From VGEM01 sp033764265 (GTDB taxonomy: Bacteria; Pseudomonadota; Alphaproteobacteria; Rhodospirillales; Rhodospirillaceae): a stretch of DNA of 7,329 bases. The stretch lies in the NCBI GenBank assembly GCA_033764265.1, contig JANRJB010000337.1, forward strand, positions 1 through 7,329, in the 5' to 3' direction. Position 1 is the first letter of the stretch; each line of letters starts with the position of its first letter. The position numbers and the translations under genes are program-made. A model generated the notes under the pieces. That model saw only the letters and a list, made by a program, of their open reading frames with translations. It searched no databases and was not told the origin of the DNA. Shown one piece after another: positions 1 through 6,337 of this stretch.

Positions 1-1
1 A

Positions 2-991
2 CTGGTGAACGCCGATGGCACACCCAAGTACCCTGGCGGCTATGCCGACTATATCGTCAACCACGAGCGCGCACCGGGCGTCGGGCCCCTGGCAGGCTGG
101 CGCGGCGCGGACGGCCGCGACCACGGCCGCGGCGGCGTGAATGACCGCCAGCTCGACGCTTACATCGCCAACGGGTGCTTCTGGCGTGGCGAAATCCCCG
201 AAGCCGGGCGTTATTATAAGATGGCCAATGCCGAGTATTTGGCTTGGGCCCAGCGCATGGGCTTCGTGCCCAATCCCGAGCAAATCATCCTCAACATCTA
301 CCTAGAACCGTTGCAGCGGTTCAGGCTGGCCGCCCGCGGCCACGGCGTTGCGCAGCCGCCGGCCGACCGTCGCGCGCGGATCGAACGATACTTCGATCCC
401 CTGCCGGTTTGGTACGCGCCGCTCGAAGCCGAGAACGGCGCCGACAGCCGGTACCCGTTCCATGCGCTGACCCAACGGCCGATGCATCACTATCACTCCT
501 GGGGCTCGCAGAACGCCTGGCTGCGACAGATCACCTCACAGAACAGCCTGTTCATGCACGCCGACCGGGCCGCCGCATTGAACATTGCCGACGGCGACTG
601 GGTATGGGTGCAGAGCGCAACCGGCCGGGTCAAGGGCCAGGTGAAACTGGTGCGCGGCGTCAACCCCGACACGGTCTGGACCTGGAACGCCATCGGTAAG
701 CGCGCGGGCACATGGGGCCTGGTTGCCGATGCGCCCGAGGTCCGCCGCGCCTTCCTGCTGAACCATCTGATCGCCGATGCGCTGCCGGGCGAGGACCGCT
801 TCGCCAATGCCGATCCCATCACCGGCCAGGCGGCGTGGTTCGATCTGCGGGTGAATGTCGCCAAGTGCGCGCCGCACGAGGCCGGCGAGAGCGCACCACA
901 GTTCGTGACGATCGCGCCCCCGCCCGGCCAGACGAAGCCGCCGGCGACACTGGATTTCGGGCGGGAGTTCCGCCCCGGAGCGCGCCCGTGA
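2..991 (+). CDS. soeA: Sulfite dehydrogenase molybdopterin subunit SoeA, C-terminal part (5' truncated by window edge)
   Basis: This is the last ~329 codons of a molybdopterin oxidoreductase of the DMSO reductase (CISM) superfamily; the frame is open to the window edge, so the N-terminal iron-sulfur and main Mo-cofactor domains lie outside. The visible part includes the molybdopterin-dinucleotide-binding C-terminal domain, beginning near the FHALTQRPMHHYHSWGSQNA segment (bases ~467-526), a hallmark of SoeA-like catalytic subunits, and continuing through the LNIADGDWVWVQSATGRVKG beta-barrel segment. It ends in a short proline-rich tail. Family knowledge: SoeA oxidises sulfite to sulfate in the cytoplasm and passes electrons to SoeB. 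The following soeB and soeC genes support the assignment; soeB overlaps its stop (GTGA). The missing N-terminus prevents checking for a Tat signal, which would separate cytoplasmic Soe from exported Psr/Phs/Dms-type relatives. Polysulfide or thiosulfate reductase-like activity is the main alternative, but the sulfide dehydrogenase genes downstream favour an oxidative role. Confidence 0.85.
   Translation: MVNADGTPKYPGGYADYIVNHERAPGVGPLAGWRGADGRDHGRGGVNDRQLDAYIANGCFWRGEIPEAGRYYKMANAEYLAWAQRMGFVPNPEQIILNIYLEPLQRFRLAARGHGVAQPPADRRARIERYFDPLPVWYAPLEAENGADSRYPFHALTQRPMHHYHSWGSQNAWLRQITSQNSLFMHADRAAALNIADGDWVWVQSATGRVKGQVKLVRGVNPDTVWTWNAIGKRAGTWGLVADAPEVRRAFLLNHLIADALPGEDRFANADPITGQAAWFDLRVNVAKCAPHEAGESAPQFVTIAPPPGQTKPPATLDFGREFRPGARP
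977..980 (+). promoter_or_regulatory. Shine-Dalgarno for soeB
   Basis: GGAG lies 7 bases upstream of the GTG at 988. This decides the soeB start: the same frame is open much further upstream (to about base 712), but that part is only the soeA gene read in another frame. Confidence 0.6.
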
Positions 992-1716
992 CCACAGTGC
1001 CGCCTGCCGGGGGGAAAAAGTTCGGCCTGGTCATCGACCTCGACACCTGCGTCGGCTGTCAGGCCTGCGTGACCAACTGCAAATCGTGGAATGCCGGCGG
1101 GCACATGGCGCCCCTGACCGACGTGCAGCCCTACGGCCCCGGGGCCGATGGCGTGTGGTTCAACCGCGTCCACACCTACGAGGTCAGCGACGACGCCGAC
1201 ACACCGCCCCGCACGCTGCACTTTCCCAAGTCGTGCCTGCATTGCGAACAGCCGGCCTGCGTCACCGTCTGCCCGACCGGGGCATCGTACAAGCGCGCCA
1301 GCGATGGGATCGTGCTGGTGGACGAGGATAAGTGCATCGGCTGCAAGTTGTGTTCGTGGGCTTGCCCGTACGGCGCGCGCGAGTACGACACGGTCGAAGG
1401 CGTGATGAAGAAGTGCACGCTGTGCATCGACCGCATCTACAACCGAAACCTGGCGGCGGAGGATCGTGTGCCGGCATGCGTGCTCGCCTGCCCCACCGGC
1501 GCGCGGCATTACGGCGACCTGGGCGATCCTGGGTCACCCGTGTCGCAGCTGGTGCGCGACCGCGAGGGGTTCGACCTGATGGCCGAGCTGGGCTACAAGC
1601 CGGTGAACAAGTACCTGCCGCCACGCGCCCGCCGCCCGACGGTCGCCGAACCCGATGAGTCAACCGCGCCCGCCACCGGCCTGTGGGCCCTGGTCGACCG
1701 GTTGTTGTCGCGCTGA
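988..1716 (+). CDS. soeB: Sulfite dehydrogenase iron-sulfur subunit SoeB (four [4Fe-4S] ferredoxin)
   Basis: This is a 242-residue electron-transfer subunit of the DmsB/PsrB/SoeB type. Four cysteine groups are visible: C21-x2-C24-x2-C27-x3-C31, C83-x2-C86-x4-C91-x3-C95, C116-x2-C119-x2-C122-x3-C126 and C143-x2-C146 with C164-x3-C168. These 16 cysteines are enough for four [4Fe-4S] clusters, with no ligand missing. There is no signal peptide, consistent with a cytoplasmic complex. The protein should relay electrons from the SoeA molybdenum site to the SoeC membrane subunit. The GTG start at 988 is chosen because it overlaps the soeA stop as GTGA, has GGAG at good spacing, and places the first cluster motif near residue 20, as is usual. 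The last ~40 residues are a low-conservation, R/P/A-rich tail. soeC follows after 12 bases and in the same reading frame. The class is certain; the Soe-specific name rests on context. Confidence 0.88.
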   Translation: MTTVPPAGGKKFGLVIDLDTCVGCQACVTNCKSWNAGGHMAPLTDVQPYGPGADGVWFNRVHTYEVSDDADTPPRTLHFPKSCLHCEQPACVTVCPTGASYKRASDGIVLVDEDKCIGCKLCSWACPYGAREYDTVEGVMKKCTLCIDRIYNRNLAAEDRVPACVLACPTGARHYGDLGDPGSPVSQLVRDREGFDLMAELGYKPVNKYLPPRARRPTVAEPDESTAPATGLWALVDRLLSR

Positions 1717-1728
1717 ACCTACCTCCCG

Positions 1729-2640
1729 ATGAATCCCGCGTTTTCCGTCATCTTCTTCACCACGGCGTCGGGTGCGGGTTACGGCATGCTGATGATCGCC
1801 GGCCTATGGGCGGTGTTGGGCCGGCTGCCCGCGGCGCCCGGGCCGGCGGCGATGGCCATGGCCTTGGCTTTGGTGCTGATCACTGCCGGGCTATTGTCGT
1901 CCACGGCCCACTTGGGCCATCCGGAGCGGGCGTGGCGCGCCGTGACCCAGTGGCGGTCAAGCTGGCTGTCGCGCGAAGGCATCATGGCGCTGGTCACGTA
2001 CCTGCCGGCGTTGGCATTCAGCGCATCCTGGGTTGCACCGGCGTACGCGCCCTTTGGCCTTGCGGCCAGCGGCGCCCTTTCGGCCGTCTGCGCCGCCGCA
2101 ACGATCTACACGACTGCGATGATTTACCGCAGTTTGAAACCGATCCGGCAGTGGCATGACCCCTGGGTGGTGCCGAATTACCTGCTATTGGGGCTGGCCA
2201 GCGGCGCTTTGATGATACAGGCGGTGCTGTCGGCGTTTGGCCATGCCGACAACGCGTTGCGCATCGCAAGTTGCCTGGCCGTCGCCGCGGCCCTGGCGGC
2301 CAAGCTGGCATACTGGCGTTCGATCGATCGGGCCACCTCGCCGACCACCGCGTTCGCGCTGGGCATGGGCGGGAAACATGCTCGCGTGGTTGAATGGCCC
2401 CACACCGAGGAAAACTATCTGCTGAAGGAGATGGGGTTCGCGATCGGGCGTAAGCACGCACGGCGGCTGCGTGCCCTGGCGTTGATAATCGGCTTCCTGG
2501 TACCGGGCCTCGCCGTCGTGCTCGGGTGGGCGGCGGTCGCGGCCATCTCGGCCCTGGTTGGCATTACGGTCGAACGTTGGCTGTTTTTTGCCGAAGCACG
2601 CCACACCGTTGCGCTATACTACCGCGATCAAGGGGGATAA
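1729..2640 (+). CDS. soeC: Sulfite dehydrogenase membrane anchor SoeC (DmsC family)
   Basis: This is a 303-residue polytopic membrane protein of the DmsC anchor family, expected to hold the SoeAB dimer at the inner membrane and pass electrons to quinone. The start NPAFSVIFFTTASGAGYG is typical of the sulfite-dehydrogenase/DMSO-reductase anchor family. HLGHPERAW (residues 61-69) followed by RSSWLSREG (76-84) is the DmsC hallmark after the second helix, and EMGFAIGRKHARR near residue 235 is a conserved C-terminal motif. About eight hydrophobic segments can be drawn, at roughly residues 5-30, 42-60, 84-105, 108-133, 145-168, 175-193, 247-268 and 270-288. The ATG at 1729 is supported by the family-like N-terminus, but no good Shine-Dalgarno precedes it (the upstream bases are pyrimidine-rich), so translation probably depends on coupling to soeB. 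An anchor for another CISM enzyme is the alternative if the catalytic assignment is wrong. Confidence 0.87.
   Translation: MNPAFSVIFFTTASGAGYGMLMIAGLWAVLGRLPAAPGPAAMAMALALVLITAGLLSSTAHLGHPERAWRAVTQWRSSWLSREGIMALVTYLPALAFSASWVAPAYAPFGLAASGALSAVCAAATIYTTAMIYRSLKPIRQWHDPWVVPNYLLLGLASGALMIQAVLSAFGHADNALRIASCLAVAAALAAKLAYWRSIDRATSPTTAFALGMGGKHARVVEWPHTEENYLLKEMGFAIGRKHARRLRALALIIGFLVPGLAVVLGWAAVAAISALVGITVERWLFFAEARHTVALYYRDQGG
2631..2636 (+). promoter_or_regulatory. Shine-Dalgarno-like AGGGGG before fccA
   Basis: The purine run AGGGGG lies inside the last codons of soeC, 12 bases before the ATG at 2649. Spacing is longer than ideal, but it is the only candidate and it supports 2649 as the cytochrome start. 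Confidence 0.4.
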
Positions 2641-2648
2641 CGCGGCGC

Positions 2649-2945
2649 ATGAAGATCGCGGTCGGCCTGATCTTGACGATGTTCGTTCCGAACGCTCAGG
2701 CCGCGACGGTCGGTGAAATGCTGAGCGCGTCGTGCTGGTCATGCCACGGACCGCGCGGGGCGAGCCCGGGCGCAATCCCGCCGTTGCAGGGCCTGACGCA
2801 GGACCGGATCGCCGCCGATATGTCGGCCTACCGCACCGGGCAAAAATCCGGCACGGTGATGCCGGCTATCGCCAGGGGATACGACGACGTCGAGATCGCC
2901 GCCATCGCCGCATACGTGGCGTCCAGCGTGGCGGCGCCGCCATGA
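2649..2945 (+). CDS. fccA: Small monoheme cytochrome c, sulfide dehydrogenase cytochrome subunit (FccA-like)
   Basis: This is a 98-residue periplasmic c-type cytochrome. A short Sec signal peptide (residues ~1-18: K2, hydrophobic core, NAQA cleavage site before ATV) leaves a mature protein of about 80 residues. One heme-binding CWSCH motif is at residues 29-33, and M71 in the GTVMP segment is the likely distal heme ligand. The layout around the heme (SASCWSCHGPRG, then AIPPLQGL, then GTVMPAIARGYDD) resembles cytochrome subunits of flavocytochrome c sulfide dehydrogenase. Its role would be to accept electrons from the FccB flavin and pass them to soluble cytochrome c or an oxidase or reaction centre. 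The gene starts 8 bases after soeC and overlaps fccB by ATGA, which strongly suggests that the two products form a complex. It is monoheme, whereas the classical Allochromatium vinosum FccA is diheme. The ATG at 2649 is chosen because it gives a proper signal peptide; the open frame further upstream lies within soeC. Confidence 0.82.
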   Translation: MKIAVGLILTMFVPNAQAATVGEMLSASCWSCHGPRGASPGAIPPLQGLTQDRIAADMSAYRTGQKSGTVMPAIARGYDDVEIAAIAAYVASSVAAPP

Positions 2946-4213
2946 CCTCCATCCGCCGGCGCGGGGTCCTCGCCGCGGCGATCGCCGCTCCGGCGTTGGT
3001 CGGATGCGGCACGGCCCAGGCGCGGATCATTGTTCTCGGCGGCGGTTTCGCCGGCACCAGTGCAGCGCGCGCCCTGAAAGCTTCCAATCCGCGGTTGGAC
3101 GTGACCCTGGTTGAACCGTCGAACCGCTACTTTAGCGGTCCGAACTCGAACCTGGTGGTGGCGGGCGCGCTCGATATCGACAAGTTGTCGTTCGGGTATG
3201 ACGATTTGCAACGGCGCGGGATCAACGTCTTGCACGAGTCGGTCTTGCGCATCGATCACGCTCCGCGCACCGTATTGACCACCGGGGGCATCACCGTGCC
3301 GTACGATCGGATGATCGTCTGTCCCGGCATCGACTTCCGGATCAACGAGATCGAGGGCTATGCCTCGATTACTCCCTTGGGCATGCCGCGCGCCTGGAAA
3401 GCCGCGACGCAAACCGATCTGTTGCGCCGAAGACTGGAGACGATGGAGGACGGTGGCGTCGTGGCTGTGTTCGTGCCCGACATGCCCTATCGGTGCGCGA
3501 CCGCGCCTTATGAGCGCGCCAGCCTGATCGCCCACTGGCTGCAACGCACCAAGCCGCGCAGCAAGGTGATCGTCGTCGATGCCAAGGCGTCTTTTCCCGG
3601 CCAGGACCTGTTCGCTGACGCCTGGCGCCAACTGTACGGACCGTCGATCGAGTGGGTCGGCGGGCCGCAATACCGGGTGACAAAGGTCGACCTGCAGACC
3701 CGCACCGTCACCACCGCCGGCGGCGCCCGCTTCACGGCGGCGGTGGCCAACGTGATCCCGCCGCAAACCGCCGGCGCCATCGCGATTGCCGCCGGCCTGA
3801 CTGACGATTCGGCGTGGTGCCCGGTCGACCCGGTGACGTTCGAATCCCTGCTGCAGAAAAACGTTCACGTCATCGGCGACAGCGCCGATCTCGCGCCGGT
3901 GCCGAAAACAGCCTTTACGGCGGCGATCCAGGGCCGGTTGGCGGCCCAGGCGGTGGTTGATCTGCTGGCCTTGCGCCCACCGATCGAACCTGCCATCGCC
4001 AACACCTACTACAGCCTGTTGGCGCCCGACTACGGCATTTCCCTGACCGACCTGTTCCGCGTGCGCGGTGGCCGCTATGCCGCGATACCGGCGGCGAGCG
4101 CCACAAGCCCGCGGGCCGCCGACGCCGAAACCCGCAAACGCGAAGCCGATTACGCGGCCGGGTGGTTCGCAAGCATCACGATGGACACCTGGGGGCAACA
4201 GGCGGGGCACTGA
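2942..4213 (+). CDS. fccB: Flavocytochrome c sulfide dehydrogenase flavoprotein subunit (FccB/SoxF-like)
   Basis: This is a 423-residue FAD-dependent oxidoreductase predicted to oxidise sulfide to zero-valent sulfur or polysulfide in the periplasm. A twin-arginine-type leader (RRRGVLAAA, residues 5-13) precedes the FAD-binding Rossmann motif VLGGGFAG (31-38) and the VTLVEP strand. YRCATAPYERAS (183-194) and AWCPVDPVTFES (291-302) contain C185 and C293, the expected redox-active cysteine pair; VIGDSAD (310-316) is the second FAD contact. The end (YYSLLAPDYGISL onward, to DTWG) matches the FCSD flavin-binding C-terminal domain. Length is normal for the family. The ATG at 2942 overlaps the fccA stop as ATGA and gives a proper leader; the longer upstream frame is fccA read in another phase. 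Oddity: at the position of the usual covalent FAD cysteine (YYTCxxSN in A. vinosum, aligned from memory) this protein has Y-F-S-G66-P-N-S-N. A lipobox-like LVGC (19-22) lies in the leader. Sulfide as substrate is inferred from family and neighbours. Confidence 0.87.
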   Translation: MTSIRRRGVLAAAIAAPALVGCGTAQARIIVLGGGFAGTSAARALKASNPRLDVTLVEPSNRYFSGPNSNLVVAGALDIDKLSFGYDDLQRRGINVLHESVLRIDHAPRTVLTTGGITVPYDRMIVCPGIDFRINEIEGYASITPLGMPRAWKAATQTDLLRRRLETMEDGGVVAVFVPDMPYRCATAPYERASLIAHWLQRTKPRSKVIVVDAKASFPGQDLFADAWRQLYGPSIEWVGGPQYRVTKVDLQTRTVTTAGGARFTAAVANVIPPQTAGAIAIAAGLTDDSAWCPVDPVTFESLLQKNVHVIGDSADLAPVPKTAFTAAIQGRLAAQAVVDLLALRPPIEPAIANTYYSLLAPDYGISLTDLFRVRGGRYAAIPAASATSPRAADAETRKREADYAAGWFASITMDTWGQQAGH

Positions 4214-4222
4214 AACGCCGGC
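4214..4222. other. Nine-base convergent junction between fccB and ligA
   Basis: Only nine bases separate the fccB TGA (+) and the ligA TAG (-). No hairpin followed by a T-run is visible here or just inside either gene end, so there is no recognisable intrinsic terminator for either transcript. Confidence 0.85.
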
Positions 4223-6337
4223 CTACGCCCCGATCAGGCGACGAAACGCGTCCTCGTCGATGACGCGGACGCCCAGGCTTTCGGCCTCTTTCAGTTTCGA
4301 GCCCGCGCCCGGCCCGGCCACGACCAGATTGGTCTTCGCCGATACCGAGCCCGCGACCTTGGCACCCAGCGACTGTGCTTTCGATTTGGCTTCGCTGCGC
4401 GTCATGGTGGCGAGGTTGCCGGTGAACACCAGCGTCTGCCCGGCGATCTTGGAGTTGGCTACGTCGGCCCGCGGAAAATCCTCGACTCTGGTCAGGGCGC
4501 GGTAAAGCTCATCGACCACCCGGGCGTTCTGCGGCTCGGCAAAGAATGCCGCCAGTTCGTCGGCCACCGCGGCCCCGAACGTCTCGATGCTCTCCAGGTC
4601 GGCGCGAGCCGCCGCATCGCCGCGGGCGACGCGGTCCATGGCCGTGCGCCAGGTCGCGTAGGTCTCGTAATGCTGCGCCAGAAGGCGCGCCTTGGCCTGG
4701 CCAATGAGGCGGATGCCGAGTGCGTAGATCAGGCGCTCAAGCGAGATGATGCGGCGCGCGTCAATGGCGGCAAACAGGTTCTTGGCGGACTGCGCGCCCC
4801 AACCCTCACGTGCGTGCAGCGGCTTATCGGCGGCGGCATCACGGGCGGCCAATGTAAACAGATCGGCCGGGTTCTTGATCAAGCCTTCGTCGAAGAATTC
4901 CTGGATGTTCTTCTCGCCCAAGCCTTCGATGTCGAACGCCTCGCGGCTGGCGAAGTGACGCAACCGCTCCACCGCCTGCGCTTTGCAAAACAGGCCGCCC
5001 GTGCAGCGCAAGATCGCTTCGTCGGCTTCGCGATGGGCCGTGCTGCCGCAGACCGGGCAACGGTCGGGGAACTTGAACGGTTGAGAGTTTTTCGGTCGCT
5101 TTTCGAGGCGGACTTCGACGATCTGCGGAATCACGTCGCCGGCGCGTTGGATGACGACCGTGTCCCATTCGCGGATGTCTTTGCGTTCGATTTCATCGAC
5201 ATTGTGCAGCGTCGCGTTGGAAACAACCACGCCGCCGACGGTCACCGGCGTGAGGCGGGCGACCGGCGTCAAGGCGCCGGTGCGGCCGACCTGGATTTCG
5301 ATTTTCTCAAGCACCGTTTCGGCCTGTTGCGCGGGAAACTTATGGGCCGTGGCCCAGCGCGGCGCGCGACTGACGAAGCCGAGCCGGTCCTGCCAGTCGA
5401 TGCGGTTGACCTTGTAGACAATGCCATCGATGTCGTAGGCGAGTGCGGCGCGACGCTCCTGCAAGCGGCGATAGGCGACCAGCATCTCGTCCAGCGATCG
5501 GCAGAGTCGCGAGTCGCTGTTTGTCGGGAACCCCCAAACCTTCAGACGATCCAGGAAGTCCCAGTGGGTTTTCCAAGACGGCTTGTCGCACGCGCCCCAG
5601 GCATAGACGAACGCCCTAAGCGGGCGTTCCGCGGTCACGGCGGGGTCGAGCTGGCGTAGCGAACCGGCCGCGGCATTGCGTGGGTTGGCGAAGGTCTTGG
5701 CGCCCTTGCTGGCCTGGGCCTGGTTCAGGGCGGCGAAGTCGACCTTGGTCATGTAGACCTCGCCGCGCACCTCGATCAGCTTCGGCACCTTGCCCATCAT
5801 CATCTCGGGGATTTCGCGGATGGTGAGCAGGTTTCGGGTGATGTCCTCGCCTTCCGATCCGTCACCGCGGGTCGCGGCCACCGCGAGCCGGCCGTGCTCA
5901 TAGCGGGCGGAGAACGACAGGCCGTCGATCTTGGGCTCCGCCGTCATCTCCACAGTCTCGTCGGCATGGAGCTTGAGGAACCGGCGCACGCGCGCCTCGA
6001 AATCCCGGACGTCGTCGTCGGTGAAAGCATTGTCGAGCGACAGCATCGGAACGGCGTGGCGGACCTTGGCGAACCCGCCGGCGGGTGCGGCGCCGACCCG
6101 CCGACTGGGGCTATCGGCGCGCACCAGATTTGGGAACCGCGCCTCGATGGCGGCATTTCGCCGGCTCAACGCGTCGTAGGCGGCGTCGCTGATCTCGGGC
6201 GCGTCGCGGCCATGATAGGCTTCGTCGTGGCGGGCGATCTCGGCGGCCAAGCGTTTCAGTTCCGCCGCCGCGTCGGTTTCGGTCAACGCCTCAACGGGTT
6301 TCGGCTCAGGTGATTTCGACTTGGGTCGTCGCGTCAC
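4223..6337 (-). CDS. ligA: NAD-dependent DNA ligase LigA
   Basis: This is a complete 704-residue bacterial NAD+-dependent DNA ligase, which seals nicks in replication and repair in the cytoplasm. Domains in order: a basic, proline-rich N-terminal extension (1-20) and domain Ia with ISDAAYDAL (49-57); the adenylation domain with AEPKIDG, whose K136 is the AMP-accepting lysine; the ATRGDGSEGED nucleotide-binding stretch (155-165) and YDIDGIVYKV (301-310); the OB fold with GRTGALTPVA; a zinc finger with C427, C430, C445 and C451; helix-hairpin-helix repeats including ALGIRLIGQAKARLL (539-553); and a C-terminal BRCT domain (about 630-704, starting IAGQTLVFTGNL). No key residue is missing. The GTG start (6337-6335) overlaps the recN stop as GTGA, with GGGA 7 bases upstream (6348-6345), so translation is probably coupled to recN. 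The TAG stop (4225-4223) lies only 9 bases from the convergent fccB stop. Confidence 0.97.
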   Translation of the reverse strand: MTRRPKSKSPEPKPVEALTETDAAAELKRLAAEIARHDEAYHGRDAPEISDAAYDALSRRNAAIEARFPNLVRADSPSRRVGAAPAGGFAKVRHAVPMLSLDNAFTDDDVRDFEARVRRFLKLHADETVEMTAEPKIDGLSFSARYEHGRLAVAATRGDGSEGEDITRNLLTIREIPEMMMGKVPKLIEVRGEVYMTKVDFAALNQAQASKGAKTFANPRNAAAGSLRQLDPAVTAERPLRAFVYAWGACDKPSWKTHWDFLDRLKVWGFPTNSDSRLCRSLDEMLVAYRRLQERRAALAYDIDGIVYKVNRIDWQDRLGFVSRAPRWATAHKFPAQQAETVLEKIEIQVGRTGALTPVARLTPVTVGGVVVSNATLHNVDEIERKDIREWDTVVIQRAGDVIPQIVEVRLEKRPKNSQPFKFPDRCPVCGSTAHREADEAILRCTGGLFCKAQAVERLRHFASREAFDIEGLGEKNIQEFFDEGLIKNPADLFTLAARDAAADKPLHAREGWGAQSAKNLFAAIDARRIISLERLIYALGIRLIGQAKARLLAQHYETYATWRTAMDRVARGDAAARADLESIETFGAAVADELAAFFAEPQNARVVDELYRALTRVEDFPRADVANSKIAGQTLVFTGNLATMTRSEAKSKAQSLGAKVAGSVSAKTNLVVAGPGAGSKLKEAESLGVRVIDEDAFRRLIGA

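Larger units (their letters stand above)
2..4213 (+). other. Putative soeABC-fccAB sulfur-oxidation operon
   Basis: Five co-directional genes have junctions of GTGA overlap, 12 bases, 8 bases and ATGA overlap, which leaves no room for internal promoters outside coding sequence. The group joins a cytoplasmic sulfite-oxidising complex to a periplasmic sulfide-oxidising flavocytochrome. Its promoter and any upstream genes lie outside the window. Co-transcription is inferred from spacing alone. Confidence 0.75.

Noticed and set aside
712..987. Possible N-terminal extension of soeB by about 92 codons
   Set aside because: This stretch codes for conserved SoeA sequence in another frame, and its soeB-frame translation is R/P/A-rich without family resemblance. 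The GTGA junction with GGAG spacing gives a normal SoeB start at 988.
493..1509. A 338-codon open frame on the - strand across the soeA-soeB junction
   Set aside because: It is antisense to two well-supported genes, its translation is low-complexity (A/R/G/P rich) and matches no family I know; a composition artefact.
2..2640. DMSO, polysulfide, thiosulfate or tetrathionate reductase as the identity of the first three genes
   Set aside because: The SoeA-type catalytic C-terminal motif, the SoeC-like anchor start and the downstream sulfide dehydrogenase favour sulfite dehydrogenase. It is not fully excluded because the SoeA N-terminus is outside the window.
2732..2941. Possible N-terminal extension of fccB by 70 codons
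   Set aside because: It overlaps the heme-binding fccA in another frame, and the 2942 ATG yields a proper export leader directly before the FAD motif.
2828..4210. A 460-codon open frame on the - strand covering nearly all of fccB
   Set aside because: It lies opposite a clearly conserved flavoprotein and shows no recognisable domain. GC-rich genes with G/C third positions commonly leave long antisense frames open.
4205..4240. GC-rich inverted bases (GCCGGC and nearby CGCC/GGCG) as a terminator
   Set aside because: The stem is short and imperfect, and no T-run follows on either strand.
4670..5659. A 329-codon open frame on the + strand inside ligA
   Set aside because: It is the antisense shadow of conserved ligase domains, with no recognisable motif.
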